Origin: Alphaproteobacteria bacterium | Lineage (GTDB): Bacteria > Pseudomonadota > Alphaproteobacteria > Caulobacterales > Caulobacteraceae | Direction of reading: 5' to 3' | NCBI GenBank assembly: GCA_018895795.1 | Contig: JAHINZ010000007.1 | Span: 1 to 11,260 of the forward strand | Length of the DNA: 11,260 nucleotides | Shown here: piece by piece, positions 1-6,882 of the stretch | Layout of the letters: each line of letters begins with the position of its first letter | How positions within the stretch are numbered: position 1 is the stretch's first letter | Position numbers and translations under genes: made by a program | The notes under the pieces: generated by a model | The model's database searches: none | Told to the model about the DNA's origin: nothing | Seen by the model: the letters and a program-made list of their open reading frames with translations, nothing else

Positions 1-1
1 C

Positions 2-1273
2 GTCGACTGCCAGGGCAATTTCCTGATCACCGCCAAGGATCCCAAGGGCCCGTGGTCGGACCCGGTGTGGTTGCCGCAGGTGGGCGGCATCGACGCCTCG
101 ATCTTCTTCGACGACGACGGTCGCGCCTGGATCGTCAACAATGACGCGCCGCCCGAGCCGGCGGAGTATCCGGGTCACCGGGCCATCTGGATCCAGGAAT
201 ATGACCTGAAGACCCGGACGACGATCGGCCCGCGCAGCGTGCTGCTGGACAAGGGCGTGGATCCCTCGACCAAGCCGATCTGGCCCGAGGGCCCGCATAT
301 CCTCAAGAAGGACGGCTGGTACTATCTGACCGCCGCCGAGGGCGGCACGGCCGAGGGCCACAGCCAGGTCGTGCTGCGCGCCAAGACCGTGCTCGGCCCC
401 TATGTTCCGTACAAGGACAACCCGATCCTCACCCAGCGCGGCCTGCCCAAGGACCGCCTGCTGCCGATCACCTCGGCCGGCCATGGTGACCTGGTCGATA
501 CGCCCGATGGCCAGTGGTGGGCGACCTTCCTGGCCGTGCGGCCCTATGGCGATGATCTCTACAACACCGGCCGCGAGACCTTCCTGCTGCCGGTCGAGTG
601 GAAGGACGGCTGGCCGGTGATCCTCGAGAACGGCAAGACCATCCCCTATGTGGCCACGGCCCCGAACCTGCCCGCGCCCAAGGTCCTGCCGCCGCCCACC
701 AGCGGCGCCTTCACGGCGGCCGAGACCTTCAAGGGTCCTGACCTGCCGTTGAACTGGATGACCCTGCGCATCCCGACCGAGCGCTGGTGGAGCGTCAAGG
801 CCGGCGTCCTGACCCTGACGGCCCGCCCCGACAAGCTGGGCGACAACAGCCAGCCGTCGTTCTGGGCTCGTCGTCAGCAGCACATCAACGCCAGCGCCCA
901 GGTCACCGTCCGCGCCGCGCTCAAGGCCGACGGCGACAAGGCCGGACTGGCGGTGCTGCAGAATGATGACTTCTACTATTTCCTGGGGGCCGTGCAGTCA
1001 GGCGGCAAGCCGGTGCTGCGGCTGGAGCGCCGGTCCGGTCCCACCGACCCCGTCGACGGCGTGGTGGTGGCCCAGGCCCCGCTGATCCTCAAGCCCGGCC
1101 AGGCCATCGACCTGAAGATCACCGCCCGCGGCGGCGACTACGATTTCGCCTATGCGCTCAAGCCCGGCGTCTGGACCCCCCTGAAGACGGGTGAAGATGG
1201 GACGATGCTCAGCACCAAGAAGGCCGGCGGCTTCGTCGGCGCGATGTTCGGGGTCTATGCCCACGGCCAGTGA
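2..1273 (+). CDS. GH43 glycoside hydrolase (beta-xylosidase/arabinofuranosidase type), 3' part
   Basis: The reading frame is open from base 2, so the gene starts outside the window; 423 residues are visible. Seen: GIDASIFFDDDG, with the Asp at visible residue 31, matches the GH43 pKa-modulating Asp region. WPEGPHILKKDGWYYLTAAE, with Glu at about residue 96, matches the general-acid Glu region. GRETFLLPVEW closes the five-bladed propeller. From about residue 237 a second domain (AETFKGPDLPLNWMTLR onward) fits the concanavalin-A-like GH43_C2 domain of beta-xylosidases. The general-base Asp and any signal peptide lie upstream and cannot be checked. Family knowledge: inverting exo-enzymes that release xylose or arabinose from xylan-derived oligosaccharides. 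The nearby GH35 and CE15 genes support hemicellulose use. The substrate is inferred. It ends 4 bp before a palindromic repeat and is convergent with the DUF559 gene. Confidence 0.92.
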   Translation, partial: VDCQGNFLITAKDPKGPWSDPVWLPQVGGIDASIFFDDDGRAWIVNNDAPPEPAEYPGHRAIWIQEYDLKTRTTIGPRSVLLDKGVDPSTKPIWPEGPHILKKDGWYYLTAAEGGTAEGHSQVVLRAKTVLGPYVPYKDNPILTQRGLPKDRLLPITSAGHGDLVDTPDGQWWATFLAVRPYGDDLYNTGRETFLLPVEWKDGWPVILENGKTIPYVATAPNLPAPKVLPPPTSGAFTAAETFKGPDLPLNWMTLRIPTERWWSVKAGVLTLTARPDKLGDNSQPSFWARRQQHINASAQVTVRAALKADGDKAGLAVLQNDDFYYFLGAVQSGGKPVLRLERRSGPTDPVDGVVVAQAPLILKPGQAIDLKITARGGDYDFAYALKPGVWTPLKTGEDGTMLSTKKAGGFVGAMFGVYAHGQ

Positions 1274-1277
1274 GGCG

Positions 1278-1406
1278 ACGCCCCCTCCGTCACGCGACTT
1301 CGTCGCGCGCCACCTCCCCCGTTTCACGGGGGAGGAGAAAGCCGGTCTTCCTGCCCCGCTTGCGGGGGAGGTGGCTCGGCGCGCAGCGACGAGACGGAGG
1401 GGGCGT
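1278..1406. repeat. Palindromic intergenic repeat, type A copy 1
   Basis: A 129-bp element with perfect 13-bp terminal inverted repeats: ACGCCCCCTCCGT at 1278-1290 and its complement at 1394-1406. It contains a perfect 9-bp hairpin (1313-1321 with 1327-1335, 5-nt loop) and a smaller one, CCCCGC-TT-GCGGGG. The first 91 bp (1278-1368) match 1799-1889 with one mismatch. About 13 bp beyond the right end (1407-1419) still resemble 1925-1937 (11 of 13), so the true unit may be slightly longer. It lies between the convergent GH43 and DUF559 genes and could terminate both, although there is no T-run. It also encodes the C-terminus of the DUF559 protein. The type resembles REP/BIME-like elements common in Caulobacter; no transposase is linked here. 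Confidence 0.9.
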
Positions 1407-1779
1407 GCTGAGCCCGCCGTCGTCGCATGAGATCCAGGCATGTGTCCCAGATCCCGTCGGCCACACCGGTCAGATCCGCCAACACCTCGGCGGCCGGATA
1501 CCGAACCACTGTCAGGCCCTGGGCTGTCATCCAGCCATCGCGTGGTACGTCGCGTTCAGGCCTGTCCCCCAGGTTGTGACACCAGCCATAGACCTCGATC
1601 ACCAGCCGCGCTTCGGCGCAGTAGAAGTCGGCCACGTAGGGCCCGAGCGGATGTTGCCGGCGGATACGGGGCCCGCCGGGTTGGCGCGTTTTCAGCCGCG
1701 AACACAGCATGACCTCCGGCGGTGTCAGGGTCTCGCGCAGCGACTTGGCTAGAGTGTGGGTGTCTTTTGAAGACCTCAT
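1324..1779 (-). CDS. DUF559-family protein (Vsr-like endonuclease fold), possibly altered active site
   Basis: This is a 151-residue protein. Seen: SLRETLTPPEVML near residue 13, IRRQHPLGPYVADFYC at 39-54, LVIEVYGWCH at 59-68, and VVRYPAAEVLADLTGV at 91-106. That is the order of the DUF559 (PF04480) fold, a relative of very-short-patch repair endonucleases with a PD-(D/E)XK-like core. Asp51 and Glu62 are kept. The usual IExDG reads IEVYG, so Tyr64 replaces an expected Asp; a common Trp is Cys26. Activity is therefore doubtful. Residues ~125-151 (HAPSVSSLRAEPPPPQAGQE and on) are encoded by the repeat at 1278-1406, and the TGA lies in the loop of its 9-bp hairpin. The ATG at 1779 has no clear Shine-Dalgarno. 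The gene sits between two repeat copies, which suggests insertion or co-spread with the repeat (inference). Its cellular role is unknown. Confidence 0.85.
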   Translation of the reverse strand: MRSSKDTHTLAKSLRETLTPPEVMLCSRLKTRQPGGPRIRRQHPLGPYVADFYCAEARLVIEVYGWCHNLGDRPERDVPRDGWMTAQGLTVVRYPAAEVLADLTGVADGIWDTCLDLMRRRRAQHAPSVSSLRAEPPPPQAGQEDRLSPPP

Positions 1780-1798
1780 AGGTTGATTTTAACGCAAC

Positions 1799-1924
1799 AC
1801 GCCCCCTCCGTCACGCGACTTCGTCGCGCGCCACCTCCCCCGTTTCACGGGGGAGGAGAAAGCTGGTCTTCCTGCCCCGCTTGCGGGGGTGGCGCGGCGC
1901 GCAGCGCCGTGACGGACGGGGCGT
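1799..1924. repeat. Palindromic intergenic repeat, type A copy 2
   Basis: A 126-bp element in the same orientation as copy 1, with ends ACGCCCCCTCCGT (1799-1811) and ACGGACGGGGCGT (1912-1924) that pair with one mismatch. It has the same internal 9-bp hairpin (1834-1856). The first 91 bp match copy 1 except for one C/T change; the right half has diverged by small gaps and substitutions. It follows the GH35 stop codon by 15 bp and precedes the DUF559 start by about 20 bp, all on the minus strand. A terminator or mRNA-stabilising role after GH35 is possible but not shown. Together with copy 1 it brackets the DUF559 gene. Confidence 0.9.
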
Positions 1925-1939
1925 GCGGAGCCTGCCGGC

Positions 1940-3523
1940 TCAATACCGATAGAGCTTCACCCGCTGCGCGCCGAACGCGTCGGGCGGCAGGCGGACGTGG
2001 CGGCCCTGGTGGATCTGGTCGCCGTTCAGCCAGCGGCCCTCGACCCATTGGCCGTCGACATAGCGGCCCTCGCGCACGCGCTCTAGGCCGACGCCCTCGC
2101 CGAAGGTCAGGGTGATCCCCGAGCCGGCCACCAGGAACTCGTCGGCCGCCAGCTGGATCACCAGACCGCCATGGCCGGCGAACAGCTGCTTATCCTTCGG
2201 CGTCCACGGATCGACGAAGCTGACCTTCATCGTCCAGTCGCCCATTGTCGCGGTCTGGGGCGCCGCGTCGACGGTCCCGTCATAGCCGACCGGCGGGCGG
2301 AAGCCGCGCATCGCGCCCTGGCCCTGATGGGCCAGGATCACCGGCGTCAGCTCGCCCAGCAGGGCGTAGGCGCCGGACAGAGGATTGCCGGCCGGATCGC
2401 CGACGCTCTCGATCGAGAACGGCGAAAACCCGATCGCGTCGTGCTGGCCAAACAGCCAGAAGGCGTTGGCCGGCGCCTCGGCCTTGCCGGCCTGGTCGGC
2501 CTCGGGGGCGAACACCGGATTGCCCGGCCGGTCGTACAGCGCCGCCCAGCGGGTGAAGTCGGGATAATAGATGTCGGGGGCCTGGAACACCGACGGCGCC
2601 GCCGCCTTCCAGACGTCGTACAGATGGGGCAGGGGGCCGGCGCTGGGATAGCCGCCCGGCGCGACGCCCGGCCTGTTCAGCGCGGCGTTGACATACATCG
2701 GCAGCGGATAGGCCTTCTGACCGGCGCCCGCGACGGCCTCGACGAAGCGGCCATAGGTCCAGGCCTGATAGAGCTCGTCGGTGGCGTCGCCCGGGCCGAA
2801 CACGCGCTCCCAACGTCCCGTTTCGGTCTTTCCAGTCGCCTTGAGCACGGCGGCGGGGACGGGTTTCTGGAAGTCGGCCTCGGCGGCGGCGGAATGGTCG
2901 CGGGCCGAGGGCAGCATGCCGATCTCGTTCTCGACCTGGATCATCAGCACGGTGCGCTTGTCGCCATCGATCACCTTGAGGTGGGTCATCAGGGCGGCGA
3001 AGGCCTTGGCGTCGGCGGCCATCGTGGCGGGGACGGCGGGCGACAGGATCTCCTGGACCTTGCCGTCGGCGGACCGCGCCAGCGGGAAGCGCCGGCCGTC
3101 GCGCTTCACCCAGGCCGGGACATAGGTCGACATGCTGTTCTTCCAACTGCCGAACCACAGCAAGACCAGCCGGGTGTCATGAGCCCGGGCCTGGGCGATC
3201 ACCCCGTCGATCACCGTGAAGTCGAACCGGCCCTCGACCGGCTCGATCTGGTCCCACTGCACCGGGGCCAGAACGGTGTTGAGGTTCAGCGCCTTCAGGG
3301 TGGGCCACTGTTTCTCCAGATAGGGCAGGCTGGAGGCGGTGGAATTGCCCAGCTCGCCGCCCAGGATCAGGAACGGCTTGCCGTCGACCAGCAGCTGGGT
3401 GGCGTCGCCTCGGCGGGCCAGGCGCGGAATCTCCTCGGCGCGTGCGGGCGGGGCCAGCAGGCCGGCGCACAGCGCCAGGGCGGTCAGGAATAGCGGTTTT
3501 GCGGTCTGGATCGAAAGGGTCAT
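1940..3523 (-). CDS. GH35 beta-galactosidase, exported, with DUF5597-type C-terminal domain
   Basis: A 527-residue protein. Seen: an N-terminal signal peptide (hydrophobic residues 10-26, likely cut after ARA at 29); a TIM-barrel start, FLILGGELGNSTASSLPYLE; VQWDQIEPVEGRFDF at 88-102; the acid/base region IQVENEIG, with Glu200 the likely proton donor; and the nucleophile region NPVFAPEADQ, with Glu341. Residues from ~385 resemble the DUF5597 domain of GH35 enzymes such as Cellvibrio japonicus Bgl35A, which removes galactose from xyloglucan side chains (family knowledge; substrate here inferred). ATG at 3523 is the only usable start, because an in-frame TGA lies 9 bp upstream. It is divergent from the CE15 gene with just 18 bp between start codons and has no clear Shine-Dalgarno, so leaderless or very short-leader translation is possible. 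The stop is followed by a palindromic repeat. Confidence 0.92.
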   Translation of the reverse strand: MTLSIQTAKPLFLTALALCAGLLAPPARAEEIPRLARRGDATQLLVDGKPFLILGGELGNSTASSLPYLEKQWPTLKALNLNTVLAPVQWDQIEPVEGRFDFTVIDGVIAQARAHDTRLVLLWFGSWKNSMSTYVPAWVKRDGRRFPLARSADGKVQEILSPAVPATMAADAKAFAALMTHLKVIDGDKRTVLMIQVENEIGMLPSARDHSAAAEADFQKPVPAAVLKATGKTETGRWERVFGPGDATDELYQAWTYGRFVEAVAGAGQKAYPLPMYVNAALNRPGVAPGGYPSAGPLPHLYDVWKAAAPSVFQAPDIYYPDFTRWAALYDRPGNPVFAPEADQAGKAEAPANAFWLFGQHDAIGFSPFSIESVGDPAGNPLSGAYALLGELTPVILAHQGQGAMRGFRPPVGYDGTVDAAPQTATMGDWTMKVSFVDPWTPKDKQLFAGHGGLVIQLAADEFLVAGSGITLTFGEGVGLERVREGRYVDGQWVEGRWLNGDQIHQGRHVRLPPDAFGAQRVKLYRY

Positions 3524-3541
3524 CGATGGTCAGATGACGAC

Positions 3542-4879
3542 ATGAGCCTTGTAAGATCAATCGCCAAAGTCGCCCTGGCCACCGGTGTGCTTCTGGCCTC
3601 GCAGGCGCTGGCCCAGACCAGCCCGGCCACCGAGGCCGATCACCGGCGGATGCTGGACAAGCTGGGCATCCAGGCGCTGCGACCCGGCGTCGACGGCTGG
3701 AACAAGGCGGCCCAGAACGCGGTGAACTATGACGAGTCCAAGGCCGGGCCGTTCAGCCTGCTGCCCGACCCGCTGGTCCTGCCCGACGGCGGGCCGGTCA
3801 CCGACGCCCGGATGTGGTGGGCGGTCCGCCGGCCACAGCTGCTGGAGCTGTTCGCCCGCGAGGTCCATGGCCGCGCCCCGGCCAAGACCCCCGCCGTCAC
3901 CTGGCGCGTGGTCAGCGAAGCCCGCGCCCGACGCGGCGGCGTGGCGGTGATCGAGCGGCGGCTGGTCGGGGTCGTGGACAACGCCAAGGCGCCGTCGATC
4001 TCGGTCAGGCTGGACATGCTGCTGGTCGTCCCCGACGGCGCGGCCAAGGTTCCGGTGATGCTGGAGTTGGGCTTTCCCGACGGGCCGCCCTGGGCGCGGG
4101 GCCAGCCGCCGCCGCCGGGCCCCGACTGGCGCGATCTGGTCATCGCCAAGGGCTGGGCCTACGCCATCCTCGACCCCACCAGCATCCAGGCCGACAACGG
4201 CGAGGGCCTGACCCAGGGGATCATCGGCCTGGTCAACCGGGGCAAGCCGCGCAGCCTCGACGACTGGGGCGTGCTGCGCGCCTGGGCCTGGGGCGTCAGC
4301 CGGGCGGTGGACTATTTCGAGACCGACCCGACCACCGACGCCCAGCGTGTCGCGGTCGAGGGCGTGTCGCGCTACGGCAAGGCCGCCCTGCTGGCCATGG
4401 CCTATGAGCCGCGCCTGGCCGTCGGCTTCATCGCCTCGTCGGGCGAGGGCGGCGCCAAGCTGTTCCGTCGCAGGCGCGGCGAGCAGCTGGAGAACCTGGC
4501 GGCCTCGGGCGAGTACCACTGGATGGGCGGCCGTTTCCTGCGCTATGCCGGGCCGCTGACCGCCGACGACCTGCCGGTCGACGCCCACGAACTGATCGCC
4601 CTGGTCGCCCCCCGGCCGCTGTTCATCAGCGTCGGCAATGACCAGGCCGACGCCTGGATCGACTCCCGCGGCATGTTCATGGCCACGGTGGCGGCCGGGC
4701 CGGTCTATCGGCTGCTGGGCGCGCGGGACCTGGGCGCGACCACCTTCCCGGCCCCCGAGACCCTGATCGCCTCGGGCGACCTGGCGTTCCGCCAGCACGC
4801 GGGCGGACACACCGCCGGCCCCAACTGGCCCGACTTCCTGGACTTCGCGGCGCGTTACCTCGAGCCCGCGAAGGCGTAG
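3542..4879 (+). CDS. CE15 family glucuronoyl esterase, exported
   Basis: A 445-residue protein with a signal peptide (MSLVRSIAKVALATGVLL, likely cleavage after ALA at 24). It has an alpha/beta-hydrolase fold with CE15 signatures: GVSRYGKAAL places the nucleophile Ser276 in a G-x-S-R-x-G-K elbow, SSGEGGAKLFRRRRGE lies at 299-314, LIALVAPRPLF at 351-361, and RQHAGGHTAGPNW at 417-429 holds the probable catalytic His423. Glu302 or an acidic residue near 367-374 could complete the triad; I cannot decide which. Family knowledge: CE15 enzymes hydrolyse esters between 4-O-methyl-glucuronic acid of xylan and lignin alcohols. This fits the GH43 and GH35 genes beside it. ATG at 3542 gives a clean signal peptide, but only 18 bp separate it from the GH35 start and no good ribosome-binding site is visible. 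A hairpin follows the stop. Confidence 0.9.
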   Translation: MSLVRSIAKVALATGVLLASQALAQTSPATEADHRRMLDKLGIQALRPGVDGWNKAAQNAVNYDESKAGPFSLLPDPLVLPDGGPVTDARMWWAVRRPQLLELFAREVHGRAPAKTPAVTWRVVSEARARRGGVAVIERRLVGVVDNAKAPSISVRLDMLLVVPDGAAKVPVMLELGFPDGPPWARGQPPPPGPDWRDLVIAKGWAYAILDPTSIQADNGEGLTQGIIGLVNRGKPRSLDDWGVLRAWAWGVSRAVDYFETDPTTDAQRVAVEGVSRYGKAALLAMAYEPRLAVGFIASSGEGGAKLFRRRRGEQLENLAASGEYHWMGGRFLRYAGPLTADDLPVDAHELIALVAPRPLFISVGNDQADAWIDSRGMFMATVAAGPVYRLLGARDLGATTFPAPETLIASGDLAFRQHAGGHTAGPNWPDFLDFAARYLEPAKA

Positions 4880-4882
4880 AAG

Positions 4883-4912
4883 CGCGCGGACATCGGCGAA
4901 GACGTCCGCGCG
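4883..4912. terminator. Bidirectional hairpin between convergent CE15 and haloperoxidase genes
   Basis: CGCGCGGAC at 4883-4891 pairs perfectly with GTCCGCGCG at 4904-4912 across a 12-nt loop. It starts 4 bp after the CE15 stop and ends 16 bp before the end of the convergent haloperoxidase gene. No T-run follows on either strand, so it may act as a 3'-end stabiliser or a weak terminator rather than a classic intrinsic one. Confidence 0.6.
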
Positions 4913-4927
4913 ATGATCACGCGGCGC

Positions 4928-6688
4928 TCACAGCAGCTTGGTCTTGGGATCCACCACAGACCCGTTGAGCGTGACCTTGCCGCTTTCGATCCTCACGGCG
5001 TTGCCGTTGAAGCTGGTGAAGGCCCAGCTGGGAGCCGCGCCGCCAACGCCCTTGGCCTTTTCCGCATAGTCCAGGCTCTCGGTTCGGAGCAGCTCGGTGG
5101 CGATCTGTTCGCCCAGGCGCAGGGAGCGGGTGTTGTCGCTGCGCCAGTGGACCCCGCCCATGGACCGCCCCATGGCGACGTTGCAGGCGATCTTGTTCAA
5201 CTCGCCTTCGATGGTCATGGCGGCCGCGTCGGTGGCCAGATATTTGGTCAGCTGACCGTGTTGGTCCACGTCTGAAATCGCGATCGGTCTGTCGGTGACA
5301 GGATGGGTTCCAACACCGTTTCGGCTGTTTTTCTTCAACAGACTCTCGAGGTTGGTTGTTTCGTCCAGCCAGGCTTTCAGCACCGTGACGCAAGCGCCCG
5401 CCACCGTGGCGTGACCGGCCCCATAGGCGGGGTGCGGCGGCGAGCCGGCCGTGTAGGCCATGGGTAGAAACAGCGCCTTGTGTCGACCGTTCAGCAGTCG
5501 CTTCGAAGCCTCGCTGCTGAACACCCTGGCGGGAAGACCATAGGCGCGCTTCACGCCGCCATGGCCCTGGTGCTGCATTTGCATCAGGCCGCCATAGGCT
5601 TCGGGCCTCAGGCGACGGTGAACCTCCCATTTTTGCCGCCAGACGACGGCCAGGGCCCGGCTCGCCACTTCGGAGACGCGCGTCAGCAGGTCGGGGCCGC
5701 CGAAGGTGCCAAACCGTCCCTGCCGATCGTAGGTGGCATAGGGGGAGCCGGGATCGAAAGGCACTTTCCAGTGCAGGCACAGCAGGGCGGCGTTGAAATA
5801 GGCCTGATGCAGGGCGTCCTTGTTCACGAACCGGGCGAGGTCGCGCATCGTCGTGAAATGACGGAATTCAGGTTCGATGACATAGGCGTTGTCGTCGGAA
5901 TAGCCCTTGCCGTCCTCGTCATAGCCGGATGACTGGGCGCGAAGCCAGGAGCCGTGATCGCACAGGAAGTCAGTATGCGCCTGGTAGGGCCGCACCTTCT
6001 GGCTGATCAGCTGCGCGCCGTAAGCCACATCGTGCAGGAAGAACTGCGAGACCATCGGGCCCTTGTCTTCGTCCTTCAACCCGCAGCGAAACAGGGTCTC
6101 AAGCCGGATATCCAGCGCCTTGGTCGCGCCGGGCGCCGCGGGCAGGTCGACGACCAACTCCAGGTCCCCCGACTTGCGGGCAGGGCTAATCAAGGCGTGG
6201 CTGAAATGGGCCTTGATCTCCTTGATCGCCGTTTGCACGTCCGGGGTGGTCGGCCAATCGGCGAAAGGAAGATCTCGCAGCAGCGCCATCCACTGCAGCT
6301 CGGTCATCTCGGCGGCCGTCGAGTCCGACAGCACCGACGGCGCCGGACCCATCATATAGTCGCTGGGCGGTCCCGTGAGCTTGTCATGTGAACGGCCGGC
6401 CTGCGGATTGTTGAGCTTGTCGGCCTTGGGCGGCGGCGTCTTCGTGGCGAAGGGCGCCTGCCCCGGGCTGGAAATGGGTGGCGTTACCGTATTGTCCCAG
6501 CCGACGGGAACATTCTCGTAGTCACCGCCGGCCGCGCTGGCGACGAATTGGGCGTAGGCTTTGGGCTCCACTTCCCCATATTGATTATGGGGCAGGGTCT
6601 TGTGAAAATTACCCACCCCGACAACGTTCTTCGACCCAGGGCCGTCCCAGGTGAAGCTAAAAGGCAAGCTCTCATCGCTGTTGTTCAT
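4928..6688 (-). CDS. Vanadium-dependent haloperoxidase, algal bromoperoxidase type
   Basis: 586 residues from ATG 6688. Seen, with spacing as in Corallina bromoperoxidase: KWEVHRRLRPE (Lys353, Arg361); PPHPAYGAGHATVAG (His419, then His426, 7 apart); MGRSMGGVHWRSD (Arg508, His514, 6 apart). His426 and His514 match the catalytic and vanadate-ligand histidines, and His419 matches the extra His of bromoperoxidases. The pocket Ser of the usual SGH is Ala424. Family knowledge: oxidation of bromide or iodide by hydrogen peroxide, giving hypohalous acid. The protein belongs to the PAP2/VHPO superfamily, and a phosphatase-like role is less likely at this length. No signal peptide is seen. Start choice: the frame stays open to an ATG at 6838, but that adds 50 residues of AT-rich leader. 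The tandem ATGs at 6691 and 6688 follow a G6 run, which fits 6688 best. Confidence 0.9.
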   Translation of the reverse strand: MNNSDESLPFSFTWDGPGSKNVVGVGNFHKTLPHNQYGEVEPKAYAQFVASAAGGDYENVPVGWDNTVTPPISSPGQAPFATKTPPPKADKLNNPQAGRSHDKLTGPPSDYMMGPAPSVLSDSTAAEMTELQWMALLRDLPFADWPTTPDVQTAIKEIKAHFSHALISPARKSGDLELVVDLPAAPGATKALDIRLETLFRCGLKDEDKGPMVSQFFLHDVAYGAQLISQKVRPYQAHTDFLCDHGSWLRAQSSGYDEDGKGYSDDNAYVIEPEFRHFTTMRDLARFVNKDALHQAYFNAALLCLHWKVPFDPGSPYATYDRQGRFGTFGGPDLLTRVSEVASRALAVVWRQKWEVHRRLRPEAYGGLMQMQHQGHGGVKRAYGLPARVFSSEASKRLLNGRHKALFLPMAYTAGSPPHPAYGAGHATVAGACVTVLKAWLDETTNLESLLKKNSRNGVGTHPVTDRPIAISDVDQHGQLTKYLATDAAAMTIEGELNKIACNVAMGRSMGGVHWRSDNTRSLRLGEQIATELLRTESLDYAEKAKGVGGAAPSWAFTSFNGNAVRIESGKVTLNGSVVDPKTKLL

Positions 6689-6715
6689 CATTCCCCCCAA
6701 TAGGCGCGTGTGTTC

Positions 6716-6735
6716 ATCGCGAGAAAATCGCGAGA
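6716..6735. repeat. Tandem 9-bp direct repeat upstream of haloperoxidase
   Basis: ATCGCGAGA occurs at 6716-6724 and again at 6727-6735, an 11-bp period or about one helical turn. Each copy contains the palindrome TCGCGA. It lies 28-47 bp before the haloperoxidase start, inside the transcribed leader if the promoter at 6854-6882 is right. It could be an operator, or chance. Confidence 0.45.
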
Positions 6736-6853
6736 CAATGGAAAATCTAGAAATTATTAGGAAAACTGGACGCCAGAAGACTGGGAAAGCTACGGCTTTG
6801 CTGCGTCCAACACACCTTTGTGCGTTTGCAACAAGCACACTTTAAACTTTTCA

Positions 6854-6882
6854 ATAATTAACGCTGATTTTTTCAACGTCAA
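6854..6882 (-). promoter_or_regulatory. Possible sigma70-like promoter for the haloperoxidase gene
   Basis: On the minus strand TTGACG (6882-6877) is followed after 17 nt by AATTAT (6859-6854), which matches 4 of 6 bases of TATAAT. Transcription would begin near 6847 and leave a leader of ~160 nt before ATG 6688. AT-richness of the stretch raises the chance of a false match. Confidence 0.3.

Noticed and set aside
1278..1924. CRISPR array
   Set aside because: There are only two long repeats nearly 400 bp apart with a gene between them, which is not an array.
1274..1940. Composite transposon or insertion sequence made by the two type A repeats
   Set aside because: No transposase is encoded between them, no target-site duplication is visible, and similar palindromes elsewhere in the window stand alone. 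A weaker mobile-module idea is kept as a finding.
1845..2048. 67-codon minus-strand frame through repeat copy 2
   Set aside because: Most of it is out of frame within the GH35 gene and the rest is the repeat; it only shows that the repeat is open in this frame.
2171..3493. Long plus-strand open frame opposite the GH35 gene (440 codons)
   Set aside because: It is antisense to a gene with clear catalytic motifs. The translation is Gly/Arg/His-rich without domains, as expected for the opposite strand of GC-rich coding DNA.
3557..4810. Long minus-strand open frame opposite the CE15 gene (417 codons)
   Set aside because: It is antisense to the well-supported CE15 gene; composition is low-complexity and no motif is seen.
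6689..6838. Upstream start (6838) for the haloperoxidase
   Set aside because: It would add 50 residues encoded by AT-rich leader with no ribosome-binding site, whereas a G6 run precedes the tandem ATGs at 6691/6688.
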